Source of the DNA: Comamonas testosteroni
GTDB lineage: Bacteria > Pseudomonadota > Gammaproteobacteria > Burkholderiales > Burkholderiaceae_C
Assembly: GCF_000761245.1 (NCBI RefSeq)
Contig: NZ_AWOR01000047.1
Coordinates: forward strand, 62,001 to 126,000
Direction of reading: 5' to 3'
DNA length: 64,000 nt
In this document: in pieces, positions 53,110-61,670 of the stretch
How positions within the stretch are numbered: the stretch's first letter is position 1
How the letters are laid out: each line of letters starts with the position of its first letter
Translations under genes and position numbers: made by a program
Notes under the pieces: generated by a model
Told to the model about the DNA's origin: nothing
What the model saw: the letters and a program-made list of their open reading frames with translations, nothing else
The model's database searches: none

Positions 53110-53851
53110 ATTCGTCTCTCGTGCTGCTGCCGCTGTCCTGCTGGTCATGCCCCTGATGGCCGCCGCCCAGGGCGCACCCGCCAGTCTGCCGCTGCTGGTG
53201 GGCCAGGGCGCGGGCGGCACCAGCTATTCGGTGCCCATCCAGACACTGCTGTTTTTCACGGCGCTGTCGTTCCTGCCCGCCATCTTGCTGCTGATGACGG
53301 GCTTTACCCGCATCGTCATCGTGCTGAGCCTGCTGCGCCAGGCGCTGGGCACGCAGTCCGCGCCGCCCAATCAGGTGGTGATCGGTCTGTCGCTGTTTCT
53401 CACCATGTTTGTGATGGGTCCCACGCTGGACAAGGTCTATCAGGACGCCTATCTGCCTTACACGCAAAACAGCATCAGCTTCGAGCAAGCTATGGAAAAA
53501 GCCGAAGCCCCCATGCGCGGCTTCATGCTCAAGCAGACGCGCCAGTCGGACTTTGCCCTGTTCAAGCGCCTGGCCAAGCTGGATGCGAATGTCACGGCAG
53601 AAACAGCACCTCTGCGTGTGCTGGTGCCGGCCTTTGTGACCAGCGAGCTGAAAACGGCTTTTCAGATCGGCTTCATGATCTTCATTCCGTTTCTGGTCAT
53701 CGACATGGTGGTGTCTTCCATCCTCATGTCGCTGGGCATGATGATGCTCTCGCCCGTGCTGGTGGCCCTGCCTTTCAAGCTCATGCTGTTTGTGCTGGCC
53801 GATGGCTGGAACCTGATCATCGGCTCTCTGGCGGCGAGCTTTGCTACATGA
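53102..53851 (+). CDS. fliP: Flagellar export gate protein FliP
   Basis: The 249-residue protein has a cleavable signal peptide (LMAAAQG) and four membrane helices. The conserved blocks are [20 protein letters not shown], then [20 protein letters not shown], and near the end [20 protein letters not shown], then [15 protein letters not shown]. It forms the core of the export channel with FliQ and FliR. A family 1 repeat follows before fliQ. Confidence 0.98.
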   Translation: MSKFVSRAAAAVLLVMPLMAAAQGAPASLPLLVGQGAGGTSYSVPIQTLLFFTALSFLPAILLLMTGFTRIVIVLSLLRQALGTQSAPPNQVVIGLSLFLTMFVMGPTLDKVYQDAYLPYTQNSISFEQAMEKAEAPMRGFMLKQTRQSDFALFKRLAKLDANVTAETAPLRVLVPAFVTSELKTAFQIGFMIFIPFLVIDMVVSSILMSLGMMMLSPVLVALPFKLMLFVLADGWNLIIGSLAASFAT

Positions 53852-53855
53852 GAGA

Positions 53856-53940
53856 CCCCCTGAGGCGCTTGCCTAGGCGGTCCGCGCCTTCCCCCAAGGG
53901 GGACGGCATCCTTGCTGCGAGGCGGCTCTTGCTTGATGCC
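53856..53940 (+). repeat. Dispersed post-stop repeat, family 1, copy E
   Basis: ACCCCCTGAGGCGCTTGCCT begins 5 bp after the fliP stop codon. It passes through CCTAGGCGG and CCCCCAAGGGGG palindromic parts and ends GAGGCGGCTCTTGCTTGATG. It is full length compared with copies A and B, and it splits fliP from fliQ, a pair that is usually adjacent. Confidence 0.75.
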
Positions 53941-54004
53941 TCTCACTTAGGCTGCGCTAGTTTCAAGTGCGTTTAATCTTGTCGCTAATGTGGGGAGAAA
54001 AACA

Positions 54005-54274
54005 ATGACCTCTCAATTTGTTCTGACCTTTGGCCGCGAGGCGCTGACCCTGCTGCTCATGATCTCCATGCCTGTGCTGGGCGTGGTCATGGGCGTGGGG
54101 CTGCTGGTGAGCGTCTTTCAGGCCGTGACCCAGGTGCATGAGGCCACGCTGGCCTTTGTGCCCAAGCTCATCGCTGCGGTGATGGTATTTGCCGTGGCGG
54201 GACCGTGGATGCTGTCCACGCTGGTGGACTTTATTCGTCGCACCATAGAGAGCATTCCTGGTTCAGTGGGATGA
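54005..54274 (+). CDS. fliQ: Flagellar export gate protein FliQ
   Basis: The 89-residue protein has two membrane helices and the FliQ pattern MISMPVLGVVMGVGLLVSVF, then QAVTQVHEATLAFVPKL. GGGGAG at 53992-53997 is the ribosome-binding site for the ATG at 54005. It forms part of the export channel with FliP and FliR and is coupled to fliR by ATGA. Confidence 0.98.
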   Translation: MTSQFVLTFGREALTLLLMISMPVLGVVMGVGLLVSVFQAVTQVHEATLAFVPKLIAAVMVFAVAGPWMLSTLVDFIRRTIESIPGSVG

Positions 54275-55035
54275 TTTCCTTTAGCGAAGCCCAGATCGCC
54301 GCCTGGCTCTCGCCGCTGATCTGGCCGTTTGTGCGCGTGCTGGCACTGTTCACCACGGCGCCTGTGTTTTCTCAGAAAGCCATTCCCATGCGGCTCAAGG
54401 TGGGGCTGGCTTTTCTGGTTGCGCTTTGCGCGCAGCCCGTGCTGGGCGAGCAGACTGTGGTCAGCATTGCCTCGGCTCAGGCGCTGGGCACTCTGGTGCA
54501 GCAGGTGGTGATTGGCCTGTCCGTGGGTTTTGCCGTGCGCCTGGTGATGGCGGCCATCGAAGTCGCCGGTGAAGTGGTGGGTCTGCAGATGGGCTTGAAC
54601 TTCGCGTCTTTCTTTGATCCGACCAGCAATGCCCAGCTCAGTGCCGTGGCGCGCTTCATGGTGCAGATCGCCACCTTGCTGTTCATCGTCATCAACGGTC
54701 ATCTGCTGGTGCTGATGGCGGTTCTCAAGAGCTTTGAGGCCTTTCCCGTCGATGGCAATTTCCTGCAGGCCATCTCCCAGATGCGGATTCACGAGATGGG
54801 CAGCGCCGTTTTTGCCAGCGCTTTCTGGATTGCCCTGCCCATGATTGCTATGCTGCTGTTCGTCAACCTGGTGCTGGGCATCATCTCCCGGGTCGCGCCG
54901 CAGATGAATATCTATGCCGTGGGCTTTCCGGTCACCTTGACCGTGGGTCTGCTGGGCCTGACGGCCACTCTGCCCTTGCTGGAGCAGCCCCTGGTGGCTC
55001 TGCTGCAAAAGGGGATGGCAGTCTTCGGGGTTTAG
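54271..55035 (+). CDS. fliR: Flagellar export gate protein FliR
   Basis: The 254-residue protein has about six membrane helices. FliR-typical segments are RVLALFTTAPVFSQKAIPMR, GLQMGLNFASFFDPTSNAQL and MNIYAVGFPVTLTVGLLGL. The ATG at 54271 overlaps the fliQ stop codon. It ends the fliLMNOPQR series. Confidence 0.98.
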   Translation: MISFSEAQIAAWLSPLIWPFVRVLALFTTAPVFSQKAIPMRLKVGLAFLVALCAQPVLGEQTVVSIASAQALGTLVQQVVIGLSVGFAVRLVMAAIEVAGEVVGLQMGLNFASFFDPTSNAQLSAVARFMVQIATLLFIVINGHLLVLMAVLKSFEAFPVDGNFLQAISQMRIHEMGSAVFASAFWIALPMIAMLLFVNLVLGIISRVAPQMNIYAVGFPVTLTVGLLGLTATLPLLEQPLVALLQKGMAVFGV

Positions 55036-55049
55036 CGCGAAGCACTATC

Positions 55050-55085
55050 TGTTTGATAGCTTGGTGCGCATGATGGCAAGGGGAT
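55050..55085 (+). repeat. Possible family 2 repeat after fliR
   Basis: TTTGATAGCTTGGTGCGCAT, then GATGGCAAGGGGATAAGG resembles the family 2 pattern (GATAGCTGCTTGCGC followed by ATAAGCG) but is diverged. The remaining 90 bp before the next gene hold nothing I can name. Confidence 0.3.
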
Positions 55086-55174
55086 AAGGCCACTTTGGGC
55101 TCTGAACGGGAAAGCTGCCCTGGTGCGAGCGCGCAAGCCAGAGATAGCCAGCCGCGCATGGCCTGCCGCGCGCT

Positions 55175-55813
55175 TCAGGGCGTATCAATCAGGCCGTTCT
55201 TGATGGCATATGCGGTCAGCTCCGCGTTGCTGCCCATGCCCAGCTTCTCCAGCACCCGTGCCCGGTACACGCTCACCGTCTTGGGGCTGAGCATCAACTC
55301 CTGCGCAATATCGGTCTGGCGCTGACCGCTGGCAATTTTCAGCAGCGTCTGCATCTCGCGCTCGGACAAGGTTTCATGCGGCACGGGGGCGGCAGGCTGG
55401 GCCAGGCTGTCGGCCAGCATCTGGGCCACTTCGGCAGTCAGGTATTTGCGTCCGCTGTGGACGGTGCGCACGGCGTCGATCAGCAGCACCGGATCCCCCG
55501 CCTTGTTGGCATAGCCGGCCGCGCCGGCCTTGATGCTGCGCAAGGCGTACTGGTCTTCGGGGTACATGGAGACCATGATGACGCGGATCTGCGGATGCGT
55601 TTCGCGCACGCTGGCCAGCACTTCCAGGCCGCTGCGGCCCGGCATATTGATGTCCAGCAGCAGCACATCGCAAGTTGCGTCGCGCAGTTGCTCACGCAGT
55701 TCGGCATAGCTGCCCGCTTCCGCGGTGACGCTGATGTCCGTCGCCTCCGCCAGGGTGTCGCGTATGCCCCGGCGCAAAATGGCATGGTCGTCGCACAGCA
55801 CCACGTGAATCAA
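55175..55813 (-). CDS. NarL/FixJ-type response regulator
   Basis: The 212-residue protein has a receiver domain (acidic pair in VVLCDDHAI; phospho-acceptor Asp54 in LLLDINMPG; Lys in the GYANKAGDP loop) and a C-terminal LuxR-type helix-turn-helix (about residues 147-210: LSEREMQTLLKIASGQRQTD, then IAQELMLSPKTVSVYRARV). It is a DNA-binding regulator paired with the sensor kinase gene 55 bp upstream. The pair lies between fliR and the chemotaxis operon, divergent from the latter, so motility or chemotaxis genes are plausible targets. That is inference. Confidence 0.93.
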   Translation of the reverse strand: MIHVVLCDDHAILRRGIRDTLAEATDISVTAEAGSYAELREQLRDATCDVLLLDINMPGRSGLEVLASVRETHPQIRVIMVSMYPEDQYALRSIKAGAAGYANKAGDPVLLIDAVRTVHSGRKYLTAEVAQMLADSLAQPAAPVPHETLSEREMQTLLKIASGQRQTDIAQELMLSPKTVSVYRARVLEKLGMGSNAELTAYAIKNGLIDTP

Positions 55814-55868
55814 GGTCGCTCTCCCAGGAAGTCAGATGGCGGACCGGGCAAGCGCTTGGTTGGGCGGC

Positions 55869-56990
55869 TCATGCCTGGATCTCTGCCAGAGGAATGGTGA
55901 GAATGATAGAGGTTCCTAGGCCGGGGTGGCTGCTCACATCCAGCCAGCCTTGAATTGTTCGTGCGCGCTCACTTAGTCCTCGAAGTCCAAAAGACTGTGG
56001 CTTGTTGCGATCATCCTGGCTCAGGCCTACCCCGTTATCTGTTACTTCCAGTGTCAAAAAACCCTCGTGGTCGGACAAATCCAGCTTCACCTGGCTGGCT
56101 TGTGCGTATTTGCTGATATTGGTCAAGGATTCCTGTGCCGTACGGTAGACCACCACCTGTTGCGCGGGGGCTATTTCCATATGTTCACGGCTGGTGTGCA
56201 ACTGGGCGGGTATGCCTGTGCGGCGCTCGAAGTCCTGGGTCAGCCATTGCACGGCGGCCACCAGTCCCTGGTCCAGAACGGGCGGGCGCAGGTTCTGCAT
56301 GATGCGCTGGCTGGCACCCAGTGCGTGCTCCAGCATCTCCAGTGCCGATCTGGCATGCTCGCGCTGCTTGCCCTCGGGGCTGTTGCGGATCAGCCAGGCC
56401 AGGTCGAACTTGACGGCCGTGAGCGAGCCGCCGATGTCATCGTGAATCTCACGCGAGATATTGGCGCGCTCCTGCTCGATGCTGGTGTGCAGATGTTCGG
56501 TCAGCTCGGCCAGGCGCCTTTCGGACTCGGCCAGCTGCAGTGCGGCGCGGCGGCGGGCTAGCCTCGCCTCATGGACCTCCATGGCGCGCTTGATGACATG
56601 GGGCAGGCCGTTGATCTGGTCCTTGAGAAGATAGTCACTGATGCCCAGCCGCATGATGTCCACGGCGGCGGATTCGCCGATGGCACCCGACAACAGTACA
56701 AAAGGGGGGGCATCGGCACGGTCGCACACCAGGTCCCAGACGTCGAGAGCCGTGAAGCCGGGCAGATGATAGTCCGCCAGAATCAGGTCGAAATCCTGTG
56801 TCTCCAGGGCGCCCCGTACCTCCTGCAGACTGTCCACGACCGTGAGCGTGCAGGGCAGCTGCCCGCGCTTGAGGCTCAGGCGTGCCAGAGCCTGATCTGC
56901 GACAGAGTCTTCAATATGAAGGATTTTCAAGGTCTGATTCCGGAATTGCATATCGCCAAGGACGCTATCATTGGATACATTTTGGAACAT
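55869..56990 (-). CDS. Receiver-histidine kinase hybrid (NarX-type kinase core)
   Basis: The 373-residue soluble protein has an N-terminal receiver domain (LKILHIEDSVADQALARLSL; phospho-acceptor Asp73 in ILADYHLPG). A short coiled linker follows, and then a HisKA_3 kinase core with His183 in NISREIHDDIGGSLTAVKF and a HATPase domain (TDNGVGLSQDD; SFGLRGLSERARTIQG). It has no membrane helix or periplasmic sensor, so it must take its signal inside the cell, probably from another kinase through Asp73. The start at 56990 or the in-frame ATG at 56951 are both possible. It is the likely partner of the downstream response regulator. Confidence 0.9.
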   Translation of the reverse strand: MFQNVSNDSVLGDMQFRNQTLKILHIEDSVADQALARLSLKRGQLPCTLTVVDSLQEVRGALETQDFDLILADYHLPGFTALDVWDLVCDRADAPPFVLLSGAIGESAAVDIMRLGISDYLLKDQINGLPHVIKRAMEVHEARLARRRAALQLAESERRLAELTEHLHTSIEQERANISREIHDDIGGSLTAVKFDLAWLIRNSPEGKQREHARSALEMLEHALGASQRIMQNLRPPVLDQGLVAAVQWLTQDFERRTGIPAQLHTSREHMEIAPAQQVVVYRTAQESLTNISKYAQASQVKLDLSDHEGFLTLEVTDNGVGLSQDDRNKPQSFGLRGLSERARTIQGWLDVSSHPGLGTSIILTIPLAEIQA

Positions 56991-57057
56991 CGAGGGTAGT
57001 CGTCAAGTGTGGCCGTGCGGTCGCGGGGCGGGCTGCCGGGCGGTTCATTTCGTGGGG

Positions 57058-57077
57058 CATGACAGATGGCTGTCATG
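57058..57077. promoter_or_regulatory. 20-bp palindrome upstream of the chemotaxis operon
   Basis: CATGACAG, ATGG, CTGTCATG is an inverted repeat with perfect 8-bp arms, 26 bp before the first gene of the operon and 68 bp from the divergent kinase gene. It could be a regulator-binding site or an RNA hairpin in the leader. Confidence 0.5.
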
Positions 57078-57102
57078 ATGGTTTTACGCAGTTGGAGTAA
57101 CA

Positions 57103-57552
57103 ATGCAGACGATGCAAAACCCTTCGGGTGTGCCTGCAGTTGCCGTGCCGGTGATGGTGGCTGCGGAGCTGCAGGATGCCTTGCTGGTCACGCTGCGTGA
57201 TCTGCAGCGTCTTGAAGGGCTGCTGGACCATGCCACGCACAATCTGCTGGAGCGCTTTGAGCAAGTCAACGGGCAATTGTCGCAGCCGGCCTTGCCTGAT
57301 TCTGCAGCACTGGCTACAGCACGTGAGTCGCTGCGGCTGGCAGTGACCGAGCTCCAGTTTCACGATATGTCGTCTCAGCTGATTGCCCATATGGCACATA
57401 CCTTGCAAGCCTGCGCTTTCAGGCTCGGGGCTGCCGCCATGGGCAGGGACGAGGATGAGGCGGAGTCCGCCATCAGTCTGCCAAACCTGCCCGAAAAGCC
57501 CAATCCCGTCACGCAAAGCGAGATGGATGCCGGCTCTGTGGAGCTGTTTTGA
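57103..57552 (+). CDS. CheZ-like chemotaxis protein, putative CheY phosphatase
   Basis: The 149-residue protein is mainly helical. It contains TELQFHDMSSQLIAHMAHT at about residues 82-100, in which Asp88 and Gln92 have the same spacing and surroundings as the catalytic Asp and Gln of CheZ (DFHDLTGQ in the CheZ of this window). Overall it is shorter than CheZ, and the remaining sequence is not obviously alike. It is the first gene of the cheY-cheA-cheW-cheR-cheD-cheB series. Its C-terminus GSVELF resembles the GSVDLF end of CheD. It could be a phosphatase for the second CheY, encoded 42 bp downstream. An alternative is a non-catalytic adaptor with a chance motif match. Confidence 0.7.
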   Translation: MQTMQNPSGVPAVAVPVMVAAELQDALLVTLRDLQRLEGLLDHATHNLLERFEQVNGQLSQPALPDSAALATARESLRLAVTELQFHDMSSQLIAHMAHTLQACAFRLGAAAMGRDEDEAESAISLPNLPEKPNPVTQSEMDAGSVELF

Positions 57553-57594
57553 ACTTCTACCCTGTTTTCCGTTGCCCGTCTGTTGGAGCTGTAC

Positions 57595-57957
57595 ATGCGA
57601 TCGATTCTGGCTGTTGATGATTCCCCCTCGATGCGAAAGATGGTTTCTTTCACATTGAGCAGTGCTGGTTTTAAGGTGGTGGAAGCCGTCGACGGTGTGG
57701 ATGCGCTGGAAAAAGCACAGGCGCAAAACATCGATCTGGTGCTGGCCGACCAGAACATGCCGCGCCTGGACGGCATCGGTCTCACGCGCAAACTGCGTGA
57801 AAACCCGAAGTTCAAGGGCACGCCCATCTTGATACTGACCACGGAATCCAGCGATCTGATGAAGCAGGCGGGCCGGGCCGCAGGTGCCACGGGCTGGCTG
57901 GTCAAGCCCTTCGATCCCAATCGATTGATCGAAGTTATTCAAAAAGTGCTGCGTTAA
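57595..57957 (+). CDS. cheY: Chemotaxis response regulator CheY (copy 2)
   Basis: The 120-residue receiver domain has the acidic pair in ILAVDDSPSMRKMVSFTL, phospho-acceptor Asp52 in LVLADQNMPRLDG and the conserved lysine in WLVKPFDPN. It is the CheY-like protein of the cheA operon and differs clearly from the CheY at 41970. It may bind FliM, or act as a phosphate sink or adaptation regulator. The ATG at 57595 follows GGAG with good spacing. Confidence 0.95.
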   Translation: MRSILAVDDSPSMRKMVSFTLSSAGFKVVEAVDGVDALEKAQAQNIDLVLADQNMPRLDGIGLTRKLRENPKFKGTPILILTTESSDLMKQAGRAAGATGWLVKPFDPNRLIEVIQKVLR

Positions 57958-57965
57958 GCCGATAA
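57939..57965 (+). promoter_or_regulatory. Internal sigma-28 promoter for cheA
   Basis: TCAA at 57939-57942, 15 bp, then GCCGATAA (perfect -10) at 57958-57965. It overlaps the end of the second cheY gene and lies 25 bp before the cheA start codon. Confidence 0.65.
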
Positions 57966-57989
57966 CAACGAATCACAGCAGGAAACACC

Positions 57990-60191
57990 ATGGCGGATAC
58001 ACACCAGGATGGCGCAGGTTCGGGCGCAGACTTCGACCTTAGCCAGTTCTATCAAATCTTTTTCGAGGAAGCGAGCGAGAACCTCGACCAGATGGAGCAG
58101 ATGCTGCTCAGCCTGGACCTTTCGGCCGCCAACGATGAAGAGCTCAACGGTATTTTCCGCTGCGCCCACTCCATCAAGGGCGGTGCGGCGACCTTCGGCT
58201 TCTCGGATGTGACCGAGCTCACGCACCGCATGGAATCCCTGCTGGATCGCCTGCGCCGCCACGAAATCACGCCCATCCCCGAGATGGTCGATGTGCTGCT
58301 GGAGTCGGCGGACGCCAGCCGCAGCCTGCTGGCACGCCACCAGTCCGGTGACGAGGGCGAACCGGTTTCCACAGCGGAACTGGTGGTCCGCATCGAGGCC
58401 CTGGCCCAGGGCTTGACCGAGATTCCCCAGGTCAATCGCAGTGCGGCTGCTGCCGAGCCTGCGCAGCCAGCTGCCGCTGTTGTCGCAGTGGCAGCGGATA
58501 CGCCCGCTCAGGCGCCGGCCCCGGTTGCGGCCCAGGCGGCGGAGCCAGGCCCTGTGATCGGTACCGAGCCTCCCGAGGGTGCGCGCGAGCTGACGATCGA
58601 GATCGGCCCGCTGTCCCGCCTGGAGCTGGGCGACGCCATCAAGGAGCTGTTTCGCGATATTCCGGGTCTGGGCACGATTCAGGACCAGGTCGGCACCAAG
58701 GCCGATCACCGCCTGTTCAAGGTCAGGACGGTGTCCACCGATGACGAGTTGCGCGATCTGTTTGTCTTCCATGTCTCCAAGGAGCAGGTGCAGATCAGTG
58801 ATGCGGCCCAGCCGCAGTCCGCAGCCGAGCCGGTAGTCGAGCCGCAAGCCATGGTGGACGAAGAAGCCGCCATGCCGCCTCACAATCTGCCGGCCGAAGA
58901 AGCCTACGGCTTTTTTGCGGGCGCTCCGGGCAGCCCCGATGCCCAGCAGAATCAGGAGCAGGCCGCGCTTGGCGGCGCTGGTGGCGTGGCGCAAAAGGCG
59001 GCCCCCAAGGCTGCTGCTGCGCATATGGAGTCCACCAGCATCCGCGTGGATGTGAAGAAGGTGGATCAGCTCATCAATCTGGTGGGCGAGTTGGTCATCA
59101 CCCAGGCCATGCTGGCGCAGAACAGCCAGGGGCTGGATCCGACGACCTATCAGCAGCTGCTGGCCGGTCTGGCCGACCTGGATCGCAACACGCGCGACCT
59201 GCAAGAGTCCGTGATGTCGATACGCATGATTCCCATGTCCACCGTGTTCAGCCGTTTCCCGCGCATGCTGCGCGACCTGGCGGGCAAGCTGGGCAAGAAG
59301 ATCGATCTGGTCACGCTGGGCGAAGCCACCGAGCTGGACAAGGGGCTGGTCGAAAAGATTACCGATCCGCTGACCCATCTGGTGCGCAACAGCGTGGACC
59401 ACGGCATCGAGATGCCCGAGGACCGCATCGCTGCAGGCAAGTCCGAGCATGGCACGCTGACGCTGGCGGCATCCCATCAGGGCGGCTCCATCGTCATCGA
59501 GGTCCGTGACGACGGCAAGGGCATGAATCGCGAGAGGATTCTGAACAAGGCCCGCGAGCGCGGCATGGATGTCTCCGACAGCATGCCCGACAGCGATGTC
59601 TGGCAGCTGATCTTTGCGCCTGGCTTCTCTACGGCCGATGTGGTCACCGATGTCTCGGGCCGCGGCGTGGGCATGGACGTGGTCAAGCGAAACATCACCT
59701 CGCTGGGCGGCACGGTGGAGATCGAGTCCGTTGCCGGCGTGGGCATGAAGGTGGCGGTGCGCCTGCCGCTGACGCTGGCCATCATGGACGGCATGTCCGT
59801 CGGTGTGGGCGAAGAGGTCTATATCCTGCCGCTGTCCTCGGTGGTCGAGTCCTTCCAGGTCAAGGCCGACGATGTCAACACCGTGGCCAATGGCACGCAG
59901 CTGGTCAAGGTGCGCGACGAATACATGCCGGTGATCGCGCTGGAGCGCACTTTCCAGGTGCCGCGCGCCGACGAAAACCAGACCAGCAACATCATGGTGG
60001 TGGTCGAGGCCGAAGGCAGCCGCGTGGCGCTGCTGGTCGACGAGCTGCTGGGTCAGCACCAGGTGGTGGTGAAGAACCTGGAAAGCAATTACCGCAAGGT
60101 GCCCAATGTATCGGGTGCCACCATTTTGGGCGACGGATCCGTGGCGCTGATTCTGGATACGGGCGCTCTGGTGCGCCGTACCCGCCACTGA
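57990..60191 (+). CDS. cheA: Chemotaxis histidine kinase CheA
   Basis: The 733-residue protein has these domains in order: an HPt domain with phospho-acceptor His60 ([16 protein letters not shown]); a P2-like segment (about residues 200-275); an Ala/Pro/Gln-rich linker; the dimerisation helices ([20 protein letters not shown]); the HATPase domain ([37 protein letters not shown]); and a C-terminal CheW-like domain (about 600-733). It phosphorylates CheY and CheB. It can be made from the operon transcript and probably also from an internal sigma-28 promoter. Confidence 0.98.
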   Translation: MADTHQDGAGSGADFDLSQFYQIFFEEASENLDQMEQMLLSLDLSAANDEELNGIFRCAHSIKGGAATFGFSDVTELTHRMESLLDRLRRHEITPIPEMVDVLLESADASRSLLARHQSGDEGEPVSTAELVVRIEALAQGLTEIPQVNRSAAAAEPAQPAAAVVAVAADTPAQAPAPVAAQAAEPGPVIGTEPPEGARELTIEIGPLSRLELGDAIKELFRDIPGLGTIQDQVGTKADHRLFKVRTVSTDDELRDLFVFHVSKEQVQISDAAQPQSAAEPVVEPQAMVDEEAAMPPHNLPAEEAYGFFAGAPGSPDAQQNQEQAALGGAGGVAQKAAPKAAAAHMESTSIRVDVKKVDQLINLVGELVITQAMLAQNSQGLDPTTYQQLLAGLADLDRNTRDLQESVMSIRMIPMSTVFSRFPRMLRDLAGKLGKKIDLVTLGEATELDKGLVEKITDPLTHLVRNSVDHGIEMPEDRIAAGKSEHGTLTLAASHQGGSIVIEVRDDGKGMNRERILNKARERGMDVSDSMPDSDVWQLIFAPGFSTADVVTDVSGRGVGMDVVKRNITSLGGTVEIESVAGVGMKVAVRLPLTLAIMDGMSVGVGEEVYILPLSSVVESFQVKADDVNTVANGTQLVKVRDEYMPVIALERTFQVPRADENQTSNIMVVVEAEGSRVALLVDELLGQHQVVVKNLESNYRKVPNVSGATILGDGSVALILDTGALVRRTRH

Positions 60192-60225
60192 GGCAGCCGA
60201 CCCGAACAACGCAGAGAGAGCCGAC

Positions 60226-60714
60226 ATGAACATCATCAACAAGACTGCCGAAGGCGTGGCCACCGGGGCCCGCGAATATCTGACCTTCCGCCTGGGCGAG
60301 GAGGAATACGGCATCGACATCCTCAAGGTGCAGGAAATCCGTGGCTACGAGCAGCCCACGCGCATTGCCAACGCGCCCGAGTTCATCAAGGGCGTGGTCA
60401 ATTTGCGTGGCACCATCGTGCCCATCGTGGACATGCGCCTGCGCTTCAACTGCTCCGAGGTGGAGTACAACGCCTTTACCGTGGTCATCATCTTGAACCT
60501 GCGCAACCGCGTGGTCGGCATTGTGGTGGACTCGGTCAGCGATGTGATGGAGCTGCCCGCAGATGCCGTGCGTCCTGCACCCGATATCGAAAGCGCCATC
60601 GACAGCGGCTGCATCCTGGGTCTGGGTTCGGTGGGCGAGCGCATGCTGATCCTGCTGGACATCGAGAAGCTCATGGGCAATGTCGACATGGGCCTGGTGG
60701 CCTCCGAAGCCTGA
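60226..60714 (+). CDS. cheW: Chemotaxis coupling protein CheW
   Basis: The 162-residue protein has the CheW fold: [20 protein letters not shown], then [20 protein letters not shown] and the [20 protein letters not shown] end. It links chemoreceptors to CheA. It lies 34 bp after cheA. Confidence 0.98.
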   Translation: MNIINKTAEGVATGAREYLTFRLGEEEYGIDILKVQEIRGYEQPTRIANAPEFIKGVVNLRGTIVPIVDMRLRFNCSEVEYNAFTVVIILNLRNRVVGIVVDSVSDVMELPADAVRPAPDIESAIDSGCILGLGSVGERMLILLDIEKLMGNVDMGLVASEA

Positions 60715-60731
60715 GCGCGCCAGAGGTCTGT

Positions 60732-61646
60732 GTGCTGAATCTGGGACGTAATGCGTCATTCGCTGCACCCCCTGCCAGGCTTGAGCAGGATGATGAGGCG
60801 CTGCCGGGCGGCATGTCCGGCCCGCTGGCGCAGGGGCGCGAGTTCGTCTGGTCCAACCGCGACTTTGCCCGTGTGCAGGCCCTGATCTACAAGCGTGCCG
60901 GCATCAGCTTGCATGATGGCAAGCACGCCATGGTCTACAGCCGTCTGTCGCGCCGCCTGCGCGAGACCGGGCATGAGAGCTTTGTCAGCTATCTGGATTG
61001 GCTGGAGAGCATCAATGACGGGCCCGAATGGCAGGAATTCGTCAACGCCCTCACCACGAATCTGACCTCGTTCTTCCGCGAGCAGCATCACTTCGACATC
61101 CTGGCTCAGCATCTGCGCAGCCACAAGCCCGGCGGCAATGGCTGGAAGGTGTGGTGCAGTGCGGCCTCCACGGGAGAGGAACCTTACTCCATCCTGATGA
61201 CGGCCGTGGAGAGTCTTGGCGCCTCGGCCAGTTTTCAGCTCATGGCCAGCGATATCGACTCGCGCGTGCTGGAGACCGCCTCGCGCGGCGTCTACCGGGC
61301 AGAGAACCTCAAGGGCGTGAGCACCGAGCGGCTGCACCGCTTTTTCCTGCGCGGGCGCTCGGCCAACTCCGGCATGGTGCGCATCAAGCCGGAGCTGCGC
61401 CGCATGGTGGACTTTCTCAACGTCAACCTGATCGCCGGCGATTGGCCGTTCCGGGAGACCTTCGACATCGTCTTCTGCCGCAACGTGATGATTTATTTCG
61501 ACGCACCGACTCAGCGTCGCGTGCTGGAGCGCATTCATCATGTGATGCGTCCGGGCGGGCTGCTGTTTGTCGGTCATGCCGAGAATTTCAGCGATTCGCG
61601 CGATCTGTTCGCGCTCAAGGGCAAGACCGTCTATGAGCGCCAATGA
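60732..61646 (+). CDS. cheR: Chemoreceptor glutamate methyltransferase CheR
   Basis: The 304-residue protein has an N-terminal helical domain and a SAM-binding methyltransferase domain (VWCSAASTGEEPYSILMTAV; MASDIDSRVLETA; IVFCRNVMIYFD; MRPGGLLFVGHAENF). It methylates receptor glutamates for adaptation. It starts with GTG at 60732, 17 bp after cheW. The end is not extended, so no tether domain is apparent. Confidence 0.98.
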   Translation: MLNLGRNASFAAPPARLEQDDEALPGGMSGPLAQGREFVWSNRDFARVQALIYKRAGISLHDGKHAMVYSRLSRRLRETGHESFVSYLDWLESINDGPEWQEFVNALTTNLTSFFREQHHFDILAQHLRSHKPGGNGWKVWCSAASTGEEPYSILMTAVESLGASASFQLMASDIDSRVLETASRGVYRAENLKGVSTERLHRFFLRGRSANSGMVRIKPELRRMVDFLNVNLIAGDWPFRETFDIVFCRNVMIYFDAPTQRRVLERIHHVMRPGGLLFVGHAENFSDSRDLFALKGKTVYERQ

Positions 61647-61670
61647 AGCTGAAGGGCAGGGCTGCAAGTC

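Noticed and set aside
57954..60326. A 790-codon open frame on the minus strand opposite cheA
   Set aside because: It mirrors cheA, which has all family motifs. The His/Gln/Arg/Gly-rich translation is typical of antisense frames in GC-rich DNA and has no recognisable domain.
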